From the NCBI GenBank assembly GCA_937991535.1, contig CALKHN010000053.1:7517-71516 (forward strand): a DNA stretch of 64,000 bases, in the 5' to 3' direction. This document shows, one piece after another, positions 54,039 through 63,150 of this stretch. Origin of the DNA: an uncultured Sphingobacteriales bacterium. Its GTDB lineage: Bacteria > Bacteroidota > Bacteroidia > Chitinophagales > Chitinophagaceae. A program made the translations under genes and the position numbers. The notes beneath the pieces are model-generated. The model was not told the origin of the DNA. It searched no databases and was given only the letters and a program-made list of their open reading frames with translations. Each line of letters begins with the position of its first letter. Within the stretch, counting starts at the first letter, position 1.

Positions 54039-54422
54039 ATGCCAAATACAAGTAACCAAATGGTAACCACTAATTTTTCCCAAAGATTTATTGAAAACCC
54101 TCATGATTGCCCGGTAACGAGAGCAATGAGTATTATCGGTGGTAAATGGAAGCCAATTATTTTAAATTGTATAAGTAACAAGTCTGTTCGATTTGGAAAA
54201 TTAAACCAACTCATTCCGGCTATATCCAATAAGGTATTGGCAAATGAACTTAAAGAATTGGAAGCCTATTCTTTGGTAAAAAGAAGTGAGTACAAAGAAC
54301 TCCCTCCAAGAGTTGAATATGAATTAACCACAAAGGGAAAAAGTTTGATGCCAATTCTTCACGAGCTGGCAAAATGGGGGAATACAAATGTCGCCAGGAA
54401 AATTATTACGGAGGTACGGTAG
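54039..54422 (+). CDS. HxlR-family winged-helix transcriptional regulator
   Basis: 127 residues with the HxlR core: the N-terminal Cys in 'NPHDCPVTRAMSIIGGKWKPIIL', recognition helix 'ISNKVLANELKELEAYSLVKR' type and wing 'PPRVEYELTTKGKSLMPI'. The single Cys is typical of redox- or electrophile-sensing members. The start could instead be the ATG at 54060. It is divergent from the jelly-roll protein gene and upstream of the hydroxyproline genes, either of which it may control. Confidence 0.92.
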   Translation: MPNTSNQMVTTNFSQRFIENPHDCPVTRAMSIIGGKWKPIILNCISNKSVRFGKLNQLIPAISNKVLANELKELEAYSLVKRSEYKELPPRVEYELTTKGKSLMPILHELAKWGNTNVARKIITEVR

Positions 54423-54503
54423 TATGGTGTTTGGCAGGATCGCTGCTAACATAATGGCTGACTCCCCAACTAAACAACCAATCACACAATTAACAAATAA
54501 CCA

Positions 54504-55409
54504 ATGACAATTCAATGGACTGGCGTATATCCTGCGCTTACTACAAAATTTACCGCCAAAGATGCATTAGATCTTCCGCTTTTTGAAAAGAACCTCAATG
54601 CACAATTAGAAGCCGGCGTTAGCGGCATTATATTAGGCGGTACCCTTGGTGAAGCCAGTGTATTAACTGTGGAGGAAAAAGAAAGACTGGTAAAATTTGC
54701 TGTTGAAAAAATTCAGAATCGCGTACCGGTAATTTTAAACATTGCCGAAGGCTCAACACGTGAAGCGATACACCAGGCGGCATTAGCAAAAGCATGGGGC
54801 GCTCACGGCCTAATGCTCCTGCCTCCAATGCGGTATAAAAGCGATCACAGGGAAACCGTTGCTTACTTTACCGCTGTAGCTAACTCCACCGGCATGCCGG
54901 TTATGCTGTATAATAACCCTATTGATTATAAAATTGAAATCACGCTGGATATGTTTGATGAACTGAGCGCCGTAAAAAACATTGAAGCGGTTAAGGAGTC
55001 AACACGCGATACAACCAATGTAACGCGCATGATCAATCGCTTTGGCAAAAGGTTCAGAATACTTTGTGGTGTAGATACACTTACGTTCGAAGAACTGGCT
55101 CTTGGAGCCGATGGATTGGTGGCCGGGCTGGTATGTGCTTTTCCGGCCGAAACCGTTGAACTGTACCGCCTGGTAAAAGACGGGAAATATGAAGAGGCGT
55201 TAGTGCTGTACAGGTGGTTCATGCCATTGCTCGAATTGGATATTCATCCTAAATTGGTTCAATACATTAAACTGGCAGAAGCGCAAACCGGTATCGGCAG
55301 CGAATATGTAAGAGCCCCCCGCCTGGCACTTGTTGGCACAGAAAGAGAACGTGTACTAAAAGTGATCAGTGATGCTTTAGCCACCCGTCCGCTTACCGGT
55401 GGAGCATGA
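54504..55409 (+). CDS. DapA-family lyase/deaminase, probably of hydroxyproline degradation
   Basis: 301 residues of the class I aldolase-type (beta/alpha)8 barrel. Signatures are 'GVYPALTTKF', 'GGTLGEASVLTVEEKERLV', Tyr in 'MLYNNP' and Schiff-base Lys in 'EAVKESTRDTTN'. The family includes dihydrodipicolinate synthase and, in hydroxyproline clusters, 1-pyrroline-4-hydroxy-2-carboxylate deaminase. The neighbours (dioxovalerate-type dehydrogenase and hydroxyproline epimerase) favour the deaminase role, giving 2,5-dioxovalerate. That assignment rests on context. Confidence 0.88.
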   Translation: MTIQWTGVYPALTTKFTAKDALDLPLFEKNLNAQLEAGVSGIILGGTLGEASVLTVEEKERLVKFAVEKIQNRVPVILNIAEGSTREAIHQAALAKAWGAHGLMLLPPMRYKSDHRETVAYFTAVANSTGMPVMLYNNPIDYKIEITLDMFDELSAVKNIEAVKESTRDTTNVTRMINRFGKRFRILCGVDTLTFEELALGADGLVAGLVCAFPAETVELYRLVKDGKYEEALVLYRWFMPLLELDIHPKLVQYIKLAEAQTGIGSEYVRAPRLALVGTERERVLKVISDALATRPLTGGA

Positions 55410-55490
55410 GTAACATATCCGAAATGAGATTGGTGAGACACTATTCACAACTCACCATTCACTATTCGCCCATCCACTCACCAAAAATCC
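55410..55490. repeat. CACTCACCATTCACTATTC-type word array
   Basis: Between the DapA-like and aldehyde dehydrogenase genes, words such as GGTGAGACACTATTCAC, ACTCACCATTCACTATTCG and CCACTCACC are repeated. They are the complement of the GTGAGTAGT words at 58006. A near-consensus -7 box TATCTTGG (55493-55500) follows at once. Confidence 0.65.
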
Positions 55491-55519
55491 CGTATCTTGG
55501 CGGATCAAAAAAATAAGGA

Positions 55520-56983
55520 ATGAACGATATAGATTTGGTAATGCAAAACGCGCAGCATGCGTTTAATAGTTATAAAACCTTAAGTGCTGTACAACGCGCC
55601 GGCTTTTTAAATGAAATAGCCGAAGCAATTGAGGCGGAAAGAGCATCTCTGGTACAGGTAGCCCATGAAGAATCAAATCTTCCTCTCCCGCGCTTGAACG
55701 GAGAACTAACCCGAACAACCAACCAGTTAAAAATGTTCGCCCGTCTTATTGAAGAAGGAAGCTGGGTGGAGGCCGCCATTGATACCGCAGATAAAAACAG
55801 AACGCCGGCAAAACCGGATACCCGTAAAATGTTATTGCCCGTTGGACCGGTAGTGGTTTTTGGCGCCAGCAACTTTCCTTTTGCCTTTTCCACTGCCGGT
55901 GGCGATACAGCCAGTGCGCTGGCTTCAGGATCTTCCGTAGTTATTAAAGGACATTCGGCCCATGCCAAAACTTCACAATTGGTTTTTGAAGCCATACAAA
56001 AAGCAATTACAAAAGCAGGTGTACATGCCCATACCGTACAGCATGTATTAGGCTCAGGCAGCACAGCCGGCAAGGCCCTGGTGATACACCCCAACACAAC
56101 CGGTGTGGGCTTTACAGGTTCCTTTAGCGGAGGTAAAGCCCTATGGGAATATGCCAACCAGCGCGAAACACCTATTCCTGTTTTCGCGGAAATGAGCAGT
56201 ATCAACCCTGTAGTTTTTTTGTCGGGTACGCTGAAGCAAAATGCAGTTACATTGGCCAAGAGCTATGCTGCATCAGTTACGCTTGGTATGGGACAATTTT
56301 GTACCAATCCGGGATTGCTGCTCGCTGTACAAAGTGAGGCTTTGGATAATTTTTTAAACCTGCTCGGCGCAGAGATCACGCAAATCATCCCTCAAAAAAT
56401 GCTGCATAGTGGTATTCATGCATCCTATAATAAAGCATTGAACCAGGCCTTATCGCAAAAAGGCATTGAAAAAATAGGGGAATCCAAACAAACGGCTGGT
56501 GACGGAGAAGCCTTTCCAACAATAGCCAGAGTGAAAGGAGATATCTTTTTACAAAACCCGCATTTCCGGGAAGAAGTCTTTGGTCCTTATTCTTTAGCAG
56601 TTTGCTGTGATAGCAAAGAAGAATTAATAGCGGTATTGAAACAACTGAAGGGCCAGTTAACCACTACCGTTATGGCTACCGACGCCGATATTGCCGCTAA
56701 TTACGATATTATTGATTTGCAAACAACGCTGGCAGGAAGGATTATTTTGAATGATGTGCCTACAGGCGTTGAAGTATGTGCCAGTATGGTACACGGCGGC
56801 CCCTATCCCGCTACTACCGATGCAAGATTTACTTCAGTTGGAACCACTGCTATTAAACGGTGGGTTCGCCCGGTATGTTTCCAGGGCTTTAACGACAGTA
56901 TGCTACCCGATGCCCTGAAAAACAGCAACCCGCAAAACATATGGAGAATAGTGAACAATGAATGGACAAATGCGGCAATATAA
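55520..56983 (+). CDS. NADP-dependent aldehyde dehydrogenase, 2,5-dioxovalerate dehydrogenase type
   Basis: 487 residues. Catalytic Cys is in 'GMGQFCTNPG' and the general-base Glu in 'PVFAEMSSINPV'; 'GPVVVFGASNFPFAFSTAGGDTASALA' type is diagnostic of the alpha-ketoglutarate semialdehyde dehydrogenase branch. It would oxidise 2,5-dioxovalerate to 2-oxoglutarate, the last step of trans-4-hydroxyproline (or pentose/hexarate) degradation. The epimerase gene follows after 20 bases. Confidence 0.93.
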   Translation: MNDIDLVMQNAQHAFNSYKTLSAVQRAGFLNEIAEAIEAERASLVQVAHEESNLPLPRLNGELTRTTNQLKMFARLIEEGSWVEAAIDTADKNRTPAKPDTRKMLLPVGPVVVFGASNFPFAFSTAGGDTASALASGSSVVIKGHSAHAKTSQLVFEAIQKAITKAGVHAHTVQHVLGSGSTAGKALVIHPNTTGVGFTGSFSGGKALWEYANQRETPIPVFAEMSSINPVVFLSGTLKQNAVTLAKSYAASVTLGMGQFCTNPGLLLAVQSEALDNFLNLLGAEITQIIPQKMLHSGIHASYNKALNQALSQKGIEKIGESKQTAGDGEAFPTIARVKGDIFLQNPHFREEVFGPYSLAVCCDSKEELIAVLKQLKGQLTTTVMATDADIAANYDIIDLQTTLAGRIILNDVPTGVEVCASMVHGGPYPATTDARFTSVGTTAIKRWVRPVCFQGFNDSMLPDALKNSNPQNIWRIVNNEWTNAAI

Positions 56984-57003
56984 ACAGGGGTATTAGCCAA
57001 AAG

Positions 57004-58005
57004 ATGAAAAAAACATTTTTCTGTATAGATGCGCATACCTGCGGCAACCCTGTCCGTCTCGTGGCAGGTGGCGGTCCTGTTTTGCAGGGTACGAACATGA
57101 GTGAAAAAAGGCAGTATTTTTTGAAGGATTATGACTGGATAAGAAAAGGACTGATGTTTGAGCCCCGTGGTCATGATATGATGAGCGGCAGCATTTTATA
57201 TCCGCCACATGACCCGGAGAATGATGTAGCCGTATTGTTTATAGAAACCAGCGGTTGCCTGCCTATGTGCGGACACGGAACTATCGGCGCCATAACCATT
57301 GCGTTGGAGGAAGGGCTGGTTGTGCCGCTAATACCTGGCTTTATACGCATGGAGACCCCTGCCGGACTGGTACAGATCAGTTACAAACAAGAAGCAAAAA
57401 AAATTAAATCTGTAAAGCTTATCAACGTCCCCTCTTTTTTGGCCGCGGAAGGATTAACCGCTGATTGTCCGGAATTGGGTGAGTTGGCAATTGACGTTGC
57501 TTATGGTGGTAATTTTTATGCTATAATAGACGTACAGCCTCATTTTAAAGGATTGGAACATTATACCGCTGATAAATTAATTGCATGGGCAAGGGAATTG
57601 CGTACACGCATCAACGAAAAATATGAATTTGTTCATCCTGATGATCCTTCAATAAAGGGATGTTCACATATTTTATGGACTGGCGCCGTTTTGGATAAAA
57701 ATGCCACAGCACGCAATGCCGTTTTTTACGGCGATAAGGCTATTGACCGCAGTCCCTGCGGCACTGGTACTTCTGCCCGTATGGCGCAATGGCACGCCAA
57801 AGGCAAACTCAAAAAAGGAGATGTTTTTATCCATGAGAGCATCATCGGCTCAACATTTACAGGAACCATTGAGGAAGAACTGGACATACACGGAAAACCT
57901 GCTATTCGACCGGGTATTGAAGGCTGGGCAAGGATTTACGGCTACAATACCATTACTATTGATCCTGAAGATGACCCCTACGCCTATGGCTTCCAGGTGA
58001 TGTGA
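57004..58005 (+). CDS. 4-hydroxyproline epimerase (proline racemase family)
   Basis: 333 residues from the ATG at 57004. Both catalytic Cys are present: 'CLPMCGHGTIGAIT' near residue 90 and 'DRSPCGTGTSARMA' near residue 250. Enzymes with two Cys epimerise or racemise, whereas dehydratases have Ser/Thr at one site. 'FCIDAHTCGNPVRLV' opens the protein. It converts trans-4-hydroxy-L-proline to cis-4-hydroxy-D-proline; the context favours this over proline racemase. The open frame to 56962 overlaps the upstream gene and is not needed. Confidence 0.93.
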   Translation: MKKTFFCIDAHTCGNPVRLVAGGGPVLQGTNMSEKRQYFLKDYDWIRKGLMFEPRGHDMMSGSILYPPHDPENDVAVLFIETSGCLPMCGHGTIGAITIALEEGLVVPLIPGFIRMETPAGLVQISYKQEAKKIKSVKLINVPSFLAAEGLTADCPELGELAIDVAYGGNFYAIIDVQPHFKGLEHYTADKLIAWARELRTRINEKYEFVHPDDPSIKGCSHILWTGAVLDKNATARNAVFYGDKAIDRSPCGTGTSARMAQWHAKGKLKKGDVFIHESIIGSTFTGTIEEELDIHGKPAIRPGIEGWARIYGYNTITIDPEDDPYAYGFQVM

Positions 58006-58079
58006 AGTGGTAAGTAGTAAGGAGTGAGCGGTAAGCAATTCAACCATTCACTTTTCACCACTCACCACTCGCTGCTGCC
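58006..58079. repeat. GTGAGTAGT-type word hairpin
   Basis: It starts right after the epimerase stop. The left part (AGTGGTAAGTAGTAAGGAG-like) and right part (CACTTTTCACCACTCACC-like) are imperfect reverse complements, giving a long hairpin that ends just before the pruA promoter. Confidence 0.75.
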
Positions 58080-58089
58080 CATTCTGTAT

Positions 58090-58097
58090 TATCTTTG
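58090..58097 (+). promoter_or_regulatory. Perfect TAnnTTTG box before pruA
   Basis: TATCTTTG lies 35 bases before the ATG at 58133, so pruA is probably transcribed separately from the hydroxyproline genes. Confidence 0.6.
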
Positions 58098-58132
58098 CGT
58101 ATTAATCTATTCATTACTTCAATTTTACAGTT

Positions 58133-59764
58133 ATGAGCTTAGGTTATTTCAGCTATCCTTTACCGGCTAACGAACCCGTACTAAACTATGCATCAGGCAG
58201 CGTTGAAAAGGCCATCTTAAAAAAAACATTGTCGGAACTAAAAAAAGAAACGGCGGATATCCCTATGTATATTGGCAGTAAGGAAGTTCGAACGGGGAAG
58301 AAAGTGGCCATTCATCCGCCACATGAGATCAGCCACGTATTGGGGTATTTTCATGAAGGTACCGAAAAACACGTACAGCAGGCTATTGATGCCGCGCTGG
58401 CGGTCAAAGCGGCATGGGCAGGTATGAGCTGGGAGAACAGGGCGAATATTTTTTTGAAAGCCGCCGATCTTATAGCCATGAAATACCGTTCGTACATGAA
58501 CGGTACTACCATGCTGGGCCAAAGCAAAAACGCCTACCAGGCAGAAATTGATTCCGCCTGCGAACTTATTGATTTTTTACGGTTTAACGTGCATTACCTG
58601 AGTGAAATATATAAACAGCAACCGGTAAGTTCGGCAGGTATTCATAACCGTATGGAATGGCGTTCGCTCGAAGGCTTTGTGCTGGCCATTACTCCTTTTA
58701 ATTTTACAGCCATTGGCGGCAACCTGCCCACGTCGGCAGCTATGTGCGGCAATGTGGTAGTCTGGAAACCCGCCAACACACAGGTTTTTGCCGCTCAAAT
58801 GTTCCTGCGCATTTTAAAGGAAGCCGGTTTACCAGATGGTGTGATCAATTTGATTTATGTAGATGGCCCAACGCTGGGAAAGATTTGTTTTACGCACCGT
58901 GATTTCGCCGGTGTACATTTTACAGGATCTACAGGTGTATTCAATACCATATGGAAGAGCATAGGAGAAAATATTGCTTCTTATAAAAGTTATCCCCGTA
59001 TTGTAGGCGAAACGGGGGGCAAGGATTTCGTTATCGCACATAAAAGCGCCGACGCTGCCGTGGTTGCTACTGCTTTGCTGCGCGGGGCATTCGAATTCCA
59101 GGGGCAAAAATGCTCCGCTGCTTCAAGAGCTTATATTCCCAATAATATTGCTGATGAAGTGAAAAAAAGATTGGTGGATGGCGTGAAAAGTTTTAAAATG
59201 GGAACAGTGGAAGATTTTTCGAATTTCATTAACGCGGTTATAGATGAAAAAGCTTTTGATAAGATCAAATCATATATTGATAATGTAAAAAAGGACAAGA
59301 AAGCTGAGGTACTGGTGGGTGGTAAATGCGATAAGAGCAAGGGCTATTTTATTCAGCCCACGGTAATAGAAGCAAAGGATCCGAAGTATATTACTATGTG
59401 TGAAGAAATTTTTGGACCGGTGCTAACTATATATGTATACAATGCCGGCAAGTTTGAAGAAACATTGCAGTTGGTAGATGAAACTTCACCTTATGGATTA
59501 ACAGGGTCGGTGATTGCGAGAGACCGGGCCGCGGTAGAACTGGCTACAAATAAATTGCGCCATGCGGCCGGTAATTTTTATATTAATGATAAACCTACAG
59601 GTGCAGTGGTAGGTCAGCAGCCTTTTGGCGGTGCAAGGGCGAGTGGCACCAACGATAAAGCCGGCAGCATGTTGAATTTGTACCGTTGGCTAAGCGCCAG
59701 AACCATTAAAGAAACTTTTAATCCACCTGTAGATTATAGCTACTCTTTTTTAGATGAAAAATAA
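58133..59764 (+). CDS. pruA: Delta-1-pyrroline-5-carboxylate (L-glutamate 5-semialdehyde) dehydrogenase
   Basis: 543 residues of the single-function P5C dehydrogenase type. Signatures are 'GFVLAITPFNFTAIGGNLPTSAA' type, 'FTGSTGVFNTIW', Glu in 'RIVGETGGKDFV', catalytic Cys in 'EFQGQKCSAASRAYIP' and 'QQPFGGARASGTNDKAG'. It oxidises glutamate semialdehyde to glutamate, the second step of proline degradation. The proline dehydrogenase is not in the window. Its place after the hydroxyproline genes gives a local imino-acid catabolic island. Confidence 0.96.
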   Translation: MSLGYFSYPLPANEPVLNYASGSVEKAILKKTLSELKKETADIPMYIGSKEVRTGKKVAIHPPHEISHVLGYFHEGTEKHVQQAIDAALAVKAAWAGMSWENRANIFLKAADLIAMKYRSYMNGTTMLGQSKNAYQAEIDSACELIDFLRFNVHYLSEIYKQQPVSSAGIHNRMEWRSLEGFVLAITPFNFTAIGGNLPTSAAMCGNVVVWKPANTQVFAAQMFLRILKEAGLPDGVINLIYVDGPTLGKICFTHRDFAGVHFTGSTGVFNTIWKSIGENIASYKSYPRIVGETGGKDFVIAHKSADAAVVATALLRGAFEFQGQKCSAASRAYIPNNIADEVKKRLVDGVKSFKMGTVEDFSNFINAVIDEKAFDKIKSYIDNVKKDKKAEVLVGGKCDKSKGYFIQPTVIEAKDPKYITMCEEIFGPVLTIYVYNAGKFEETLQLVDETSPYGLTGSVIARDRAAVELATNKLRHAAGNFYINDKPTGAVVGQQPFGGARASGTNDKAGSMLNLYRWLSARTIKETFNPPVDYSYSFLDEK

Positions 59765-59794
59765 GTTACATTCGCTGTCAAAAATATTCATGCA

Positions 59795-60304
59795 TTGAAA
59801 ACCATTCTCGATCCTTACCAGTTAAACCTCACCATACAGCGCCTGGCGTATGAGATCATTGAACGCCATAACGATCTGAACAATACTGTATTGATCGGCA
59901 TTCAGCCCCGCGGAGTTTTTTTGAGTGACAGGATAGCAGCTCATATCCGCCACCTGGTTCCTTCGGTTTCTATGGATTATGGCAAATTAGATATTACTTT
60001 TTACCGCGATGATGTACGGAGCGAATTGCATGAAGCCAACAAAACTGATATTCCATTTTCAATTGAAGACAAAAAAGTAGTGCTTATTGATGATGTGCTG
60101 CATAAAGGCAGAACCATTCGAGCAGCATTAGATGCGCTGCTTGCCTTTGGCCGCCCTGATCAGGTGGAGTTGTGTGTATTGATTGACCGCCGCTTCAGCC
60201 GCGAATTGCCCATACAACCCGATTATTGCGGCAAAGCCATAGACTCTATCATTTCTCAAAAAGTAAAGGTGGAATGGGATAAGGAAGAAGTGGTTTTGTA
60301 TTGA
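59795..60304 (+). CDS. pyrR: PyrR bifunctional regulator/uracil phosphoribosyltransferase
   Basis: 169 residues from a TTG start (MKTILDPYQLNLTIQRLAYE). The PRPP loop 'VVLIDDVLHKGRTIRAALDAL' type and 'LCVLIDRRFSRELPI' are typical of PyrR; 'GIQPRGVFLSDRIAAHI' is the second family pattern. In Firmicutes PyrR binds pyr mRNA; in Bacteroidota an RNA-binding role is unproven. No pyr gene is adjacent. Confidence 0.92.
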   Translation: MKTILDPYQLNLTIQRLAYEIIERHNDLNNTVLIGIQPRGVFLSDRIAAHIRHLVPSVSMDYGKLDITFYRDDVRSELHEANKTDIPFSIEDKKVVLIDDVLHKGRTIRAALDALLAFGRPDQVELCVLIDRRFSRELPIQPDYCGKAIDSIISQKVKVEWDKEEVVLY

Positions 60305-60342
60305 GACAGGTTGCAAACCGCTCATTTTATTGACAACTGAAT

Positions 60343-61290
60343 ATGATACAACTCATCAAACGTACCAAACTGGTATATTCTATATACAACTTCTTTCATG
60401 AAAATCAACTGGCGCATAATGTGCCATTGTTGAAAAAATTAGGATTAAAGAAAAAATATTATTCTTCCCTGTCGAGCAAAGATTTTACCGGACTACCGAA
60501 AGAGTTATCTGAAAGCATTACAACAGATAAACAAAAACTTGCAGCATGCGCACTTTTCAGCAGCATAAGTGATCGCGCCAAAGAAAATCTCCTTTCTTTT
60601 GATGACAAAGGATTTGCCATTATTGACAAGTACCTCTCTATTCAACAGGCAGAGACTATTAATGCCGAAATCAGCGGGTTGCTGAAACAGGGAAAAATGA
60701 AGTTAAATGAGCGCAATAAAATCATGTTTGCCATTCATGCTTCCAGCTTGATATGGAATACCGGCAACGATGAGGAACTTAAAGAAGTGCTTTCTGTTTT
60801 GCTCGGAGGCAAAGCCATACTTTTTCAAAGCATTAACTTTTTAACAGGCAGTGAACAGGCAACGCATTCCGACAGTATCCATATGACTACTTTTCCCTTA
60901 GGCAGACTATTGGGTGTTTGGATTGCGCTGGAGGATATTACAGATGAAAATGGGCCTTTGCATTATTATCCCGGCAGTCATAAGCTGCCCTATTATTTGA
61001 ATAGCGATTACGGCAATGAAGGAAATGCATTTTTCCTGGGAAATAAATCCTATGCTGATTATGAGAAAATGATAGCGGAAAGAATCAAAGAACAAAAATT
61101 AGAGAAGGTAAAGTTTCTTGCAAAAAAAGGAGACTTGATCATATGGCACGCCAACCTCTTTCATGGCGGCGATCCCCATCCTGACAAAGAGAAAACCCGC
61201 AAAAGTATGGTACTTCATTATTTCAGTGAAAATGCGATCTGCTATCACGAAATAACCCAAAGGCCCGCACTGATAAGACAATACCGTTAA
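60343..61290 (+). CDS. Phytanoyl-CoA dioxygenase (PhyH)-family protein
   Basis: 315 residues of the Fe(II)/2-oxoglutarate-dependent double-stranded beta-helix family. The iron ligands are His and Asp in 'ATHSDSIHM' and a distal His in 'HANLFHGGDPHPD', and the 2-oxoglutarate-binding Arg is probably in 'KTRKSMVLHYF'. 'ENGPLHYYPGSHKLP' is the conserved central strand. The substrate is unknown. Oxygenases of this group can hydroxylate amino acids or small metabolites, but the context does not decide. Confidence 0.92.
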   Translation: MIQLIKRTKLVYSIYNFFHENQLAHNVPLLKKLGLKKKYYSSLSSKDFTGLPKELSESITTDKQKLAACALFSSISDRAKENLLSFDDKGFAIIDKYLSIQQAETINAEISGLLKQGKMKLNERNKIMFAIHASSLIWNTGNDEELKEVLSVLLGGKAILFQSINFLTGSEQATHSDSIHMTTFPLGRLLGVWIALEDITDENGPLHYYPGSHKLPYYLNSDYGNEGNAFFLGNKSYADYEKMIAERIKEQKLEKVKFLAKKGDLIIWHANLFHGGDPHPDKEKTRKSMVLHYFSENAICYHEITQRPALIRQYR

Positions 61291-61321
61291 AATTTACACG
61301 ACTGCCGAATGTAGTTTTCTT

Positions 61322-62467
61322 ATGAACAAATTGCCAAATATATTTTATCTCCTGTTCGCAACCATATTTCTTGCAAATTGCAAACCGGTTGCCCAAAAAT
61401 CTGTTATTGACGATATAAATATTAAAAAACACGTAGCGCTTCAACTTGATCCAGGCGCTAACAATCCCCGCAACAGCGAAGGAGATTTCATTACCTTAAA
61501 AAGCGGGCGTATTCTTTTTATTTATACACACTATACCGGTACCTCTACCAGCGATCACGCTCCTGCTTACCTGGCAGGAAGATTCTCGGATGATGGAGGA
61601 AAAACCTGGACGCGGGAAGATAAACGCATTATTGAAAACGAAGGCAACATGAATGTGATGTCGGTTTCTTTGCTGCGGCTGCAAAACGGCAATATCGCCT
61701 TGTTCTACCTGCGTAAGAATTCGGAACAGGATTGTATTCCGCTGATGCGCATTTCAACCGATGAAGCCGAAACATGGAGCGAGCCGGTTGCGTGTATCAA
61801 AGATAAAAAAGGATATTTTGTTTTAAACAATAACCGCGTCATCCAACTGCAAAATGGAAGGTTGCTGATGGCAGTAGCTTTACATGCGGCGCCGGGTGTA
61901 GAATGGCATAACAAAGCCACATTGCATAGTTATTATTCGGATGACAATGGCATGAACTGGAAAGAAGGCGGACAGGTGCCCGACAGCACAGCTACCCTTA
62001 CCCAGGAACCTGGGGTGGTGGAACTCAGTGACGGTTCAGTTATGATGTTTATCAGGGCCAGCGGTGGCTTCCAGCAATTCTCGCGCTCAAACAACCGGGG
62101 GGAATCCTGGAGCCATATTGAGCCGGCGAATATTAAATCTCCCCTCTCGCCTGCTTCTGTTGCAAGGATTCCCGCAACCGGAGATCTGGTTTTGGTATGG
62201 AACAATAATGATGGCAATGACCCTGCAATCAGAGATAAGCGTACACCGCTGAATATCGCTGTTTCAAAGGATGAAGGAAAAACCTGGCAAAACAGTAAAA
62301 CAATTGAGCATAACCCCGATGGCTGGTATTGTTATACCGCCATTCATTTTTACAAAAAATATATTTTACTGGCTTATTGCGCTGGCAGCCAATCTAAAAA
62401 AACCCATCTGTCGGTATCCCGCATCAGTCGTATCAGCCTGCGAAACCTTTACAACAACCATAAATAG
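61322..62467 (+). CDS. Sialidase-like (BNR/Asp-box) lipoprotein
   Basis: 381 residues with a lipoprotein signal ending at Cys (FLANCKPVAQ). Asp boxes occur as 'SDDGGKTWTRED', 'STDEAETWSEP', 'SDDNGMNWKEG', 'SNNRGESWSHI' and 'SKDEGKTWQNS', a six-bladed propeller. Conserved Arg/Glu of true sialidases may be in 'NPRNSEGDFI' and 'TQEPGVVELSDG', but activity is not certain. It could cooperate with the sialate O-acetylesterase at 41311. It follows the PhyH gene by 31 bases. Confidence 0.9.
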   Translation: MNKLPNIFYLLFATIFLANCKPVAQKSVIDDINIKKHVALQLDPGANNPRNSEGDFITLKSGRILFIYTHYTGTSTSDHAPAYLAGRFSDDGGKTWTREDKRIIENEGNMNVMSVSLLRLQNGNIALFYLRKNSEQDCIPLMRISTDEAETWSEPVACIKDKKGYFVLNNNRVIQLQNGRLLMAVALHAAPGVEWHNKATLHSYYSDDNGMNWKEGGQVPDSTATLTQEPGVVELSDGSVMMFIRASGGFQQFSRSNNRGESWSHIEPANIKSPLSPASVARIPATGDLVLVWNNNDGNDPAIRDKRTPLNIAVSKDEGKTWQNSKTIEHNPDGWYCYTAIHFYKKYILLAYCAGSQSKKTHLSVSRISRISLRNLYNNHK

Positions 62468-62519
62468 TACCGGCTTGCGCAACCTTCAGCGGGATTTCAT
62501 CGTATATCCAAAATGAACC

Positions 62520-62548
62520 GCCGGAAACTTGCGTCCGGCAGGATTTTA
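62520..62548 (+). terminator. Weak intrinsic terminator after the sialidase-like gene
   Basis: GCCGGA (62520-62525) and TCCGGC (62534-62539) flank an 8-base loop and are followed by AGGATTTTATT. Confidence 0.5.
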
Positions 62549-62634
62549 TTGTAATTTAATATCCCATCCCTCCATTATTCCTTTTCTATGAATGGTATCT
62601 GAAGTTCTATTTATTAACAATTAAAGATTACATC

Positions 62635-63132
62635 ATGAAAAAGAACATGTTTGGTTACACGCTTATGTTTGTAAGCATAACGCTTTTTTCCTGTACCAAA
62701 AGCAATTTAATGCACGATGATGTTACTGCAAATACCATGCAAATGGCCGACAGAGAAGCCAATGGCAGCGGACCTTACGTGCTCAACATGGTGGTTCAAC
62801 TCAGCGGGGATAATGAAGTGCCCGCTGTTTCCACCACAACAAAAGGCCTTGCACATTTGCGGGTAAGCGCCAGTAAAAAGTTGTATTCAAAAGTAATTGT
62901 TCAACAATTGGAAAGCGGCGATGTTTTACGATTTTCTCATGTGCATGCCGGCGCTGCCGGTGAAAACGGGCCGGTTAGAATTTTTTTATGCCATACCCTC
63001 GCAGATTTTGGGCAGAACATCGTAACCGAACTCACTGATGAACAGTATGATTTTCTTTTAAATGAACCAGCTTATGTGAATGCGCATTCCAATTTTAGTC
63101 CCCCCGGCATTATTAGAGGACAGATCCGGTGA
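62635..63132 (+). CDS. CHRD-domain lipoprotein
   Basis: 165 residues with a lipoprotein signal ending at Cys (ITLFSCTKSN) and one CHRD domain: 'QLSGDNEVPAVSTTTKGLAHLRVS' type, 'FSHVHAGAAGENGPVRIFL' and 'YVNAHSNFSPPGIIRGQI'. The His-containing motifs are conserved. The role of bacterial CHRD proteins is unknown. It ends at a strong terminator. Confidence 0.92.
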   Translation: MKKNMFGYTLMFVSITLFSCTKSNLMHDDVTANTMQMADREANGSGPYVLNMVVQLSGDNEVPAVSTTTKGLAHLRVSASKKLYSKVIVQQLESGDVLRFSHVHAGAAGENGPVRIFLCHTLADFGQNIVTELTDEQYDFLLNEPAYVNAHSNFSPPGIIRGQIR

Positions 63133-63150
63133 TTGATATGAAATGCAGAG

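Noticed and set aside
55570..56259. 229-codon minus-strand frame
   Set aside because: Antisense to the aldehyde dehydrogenase; no family signature.
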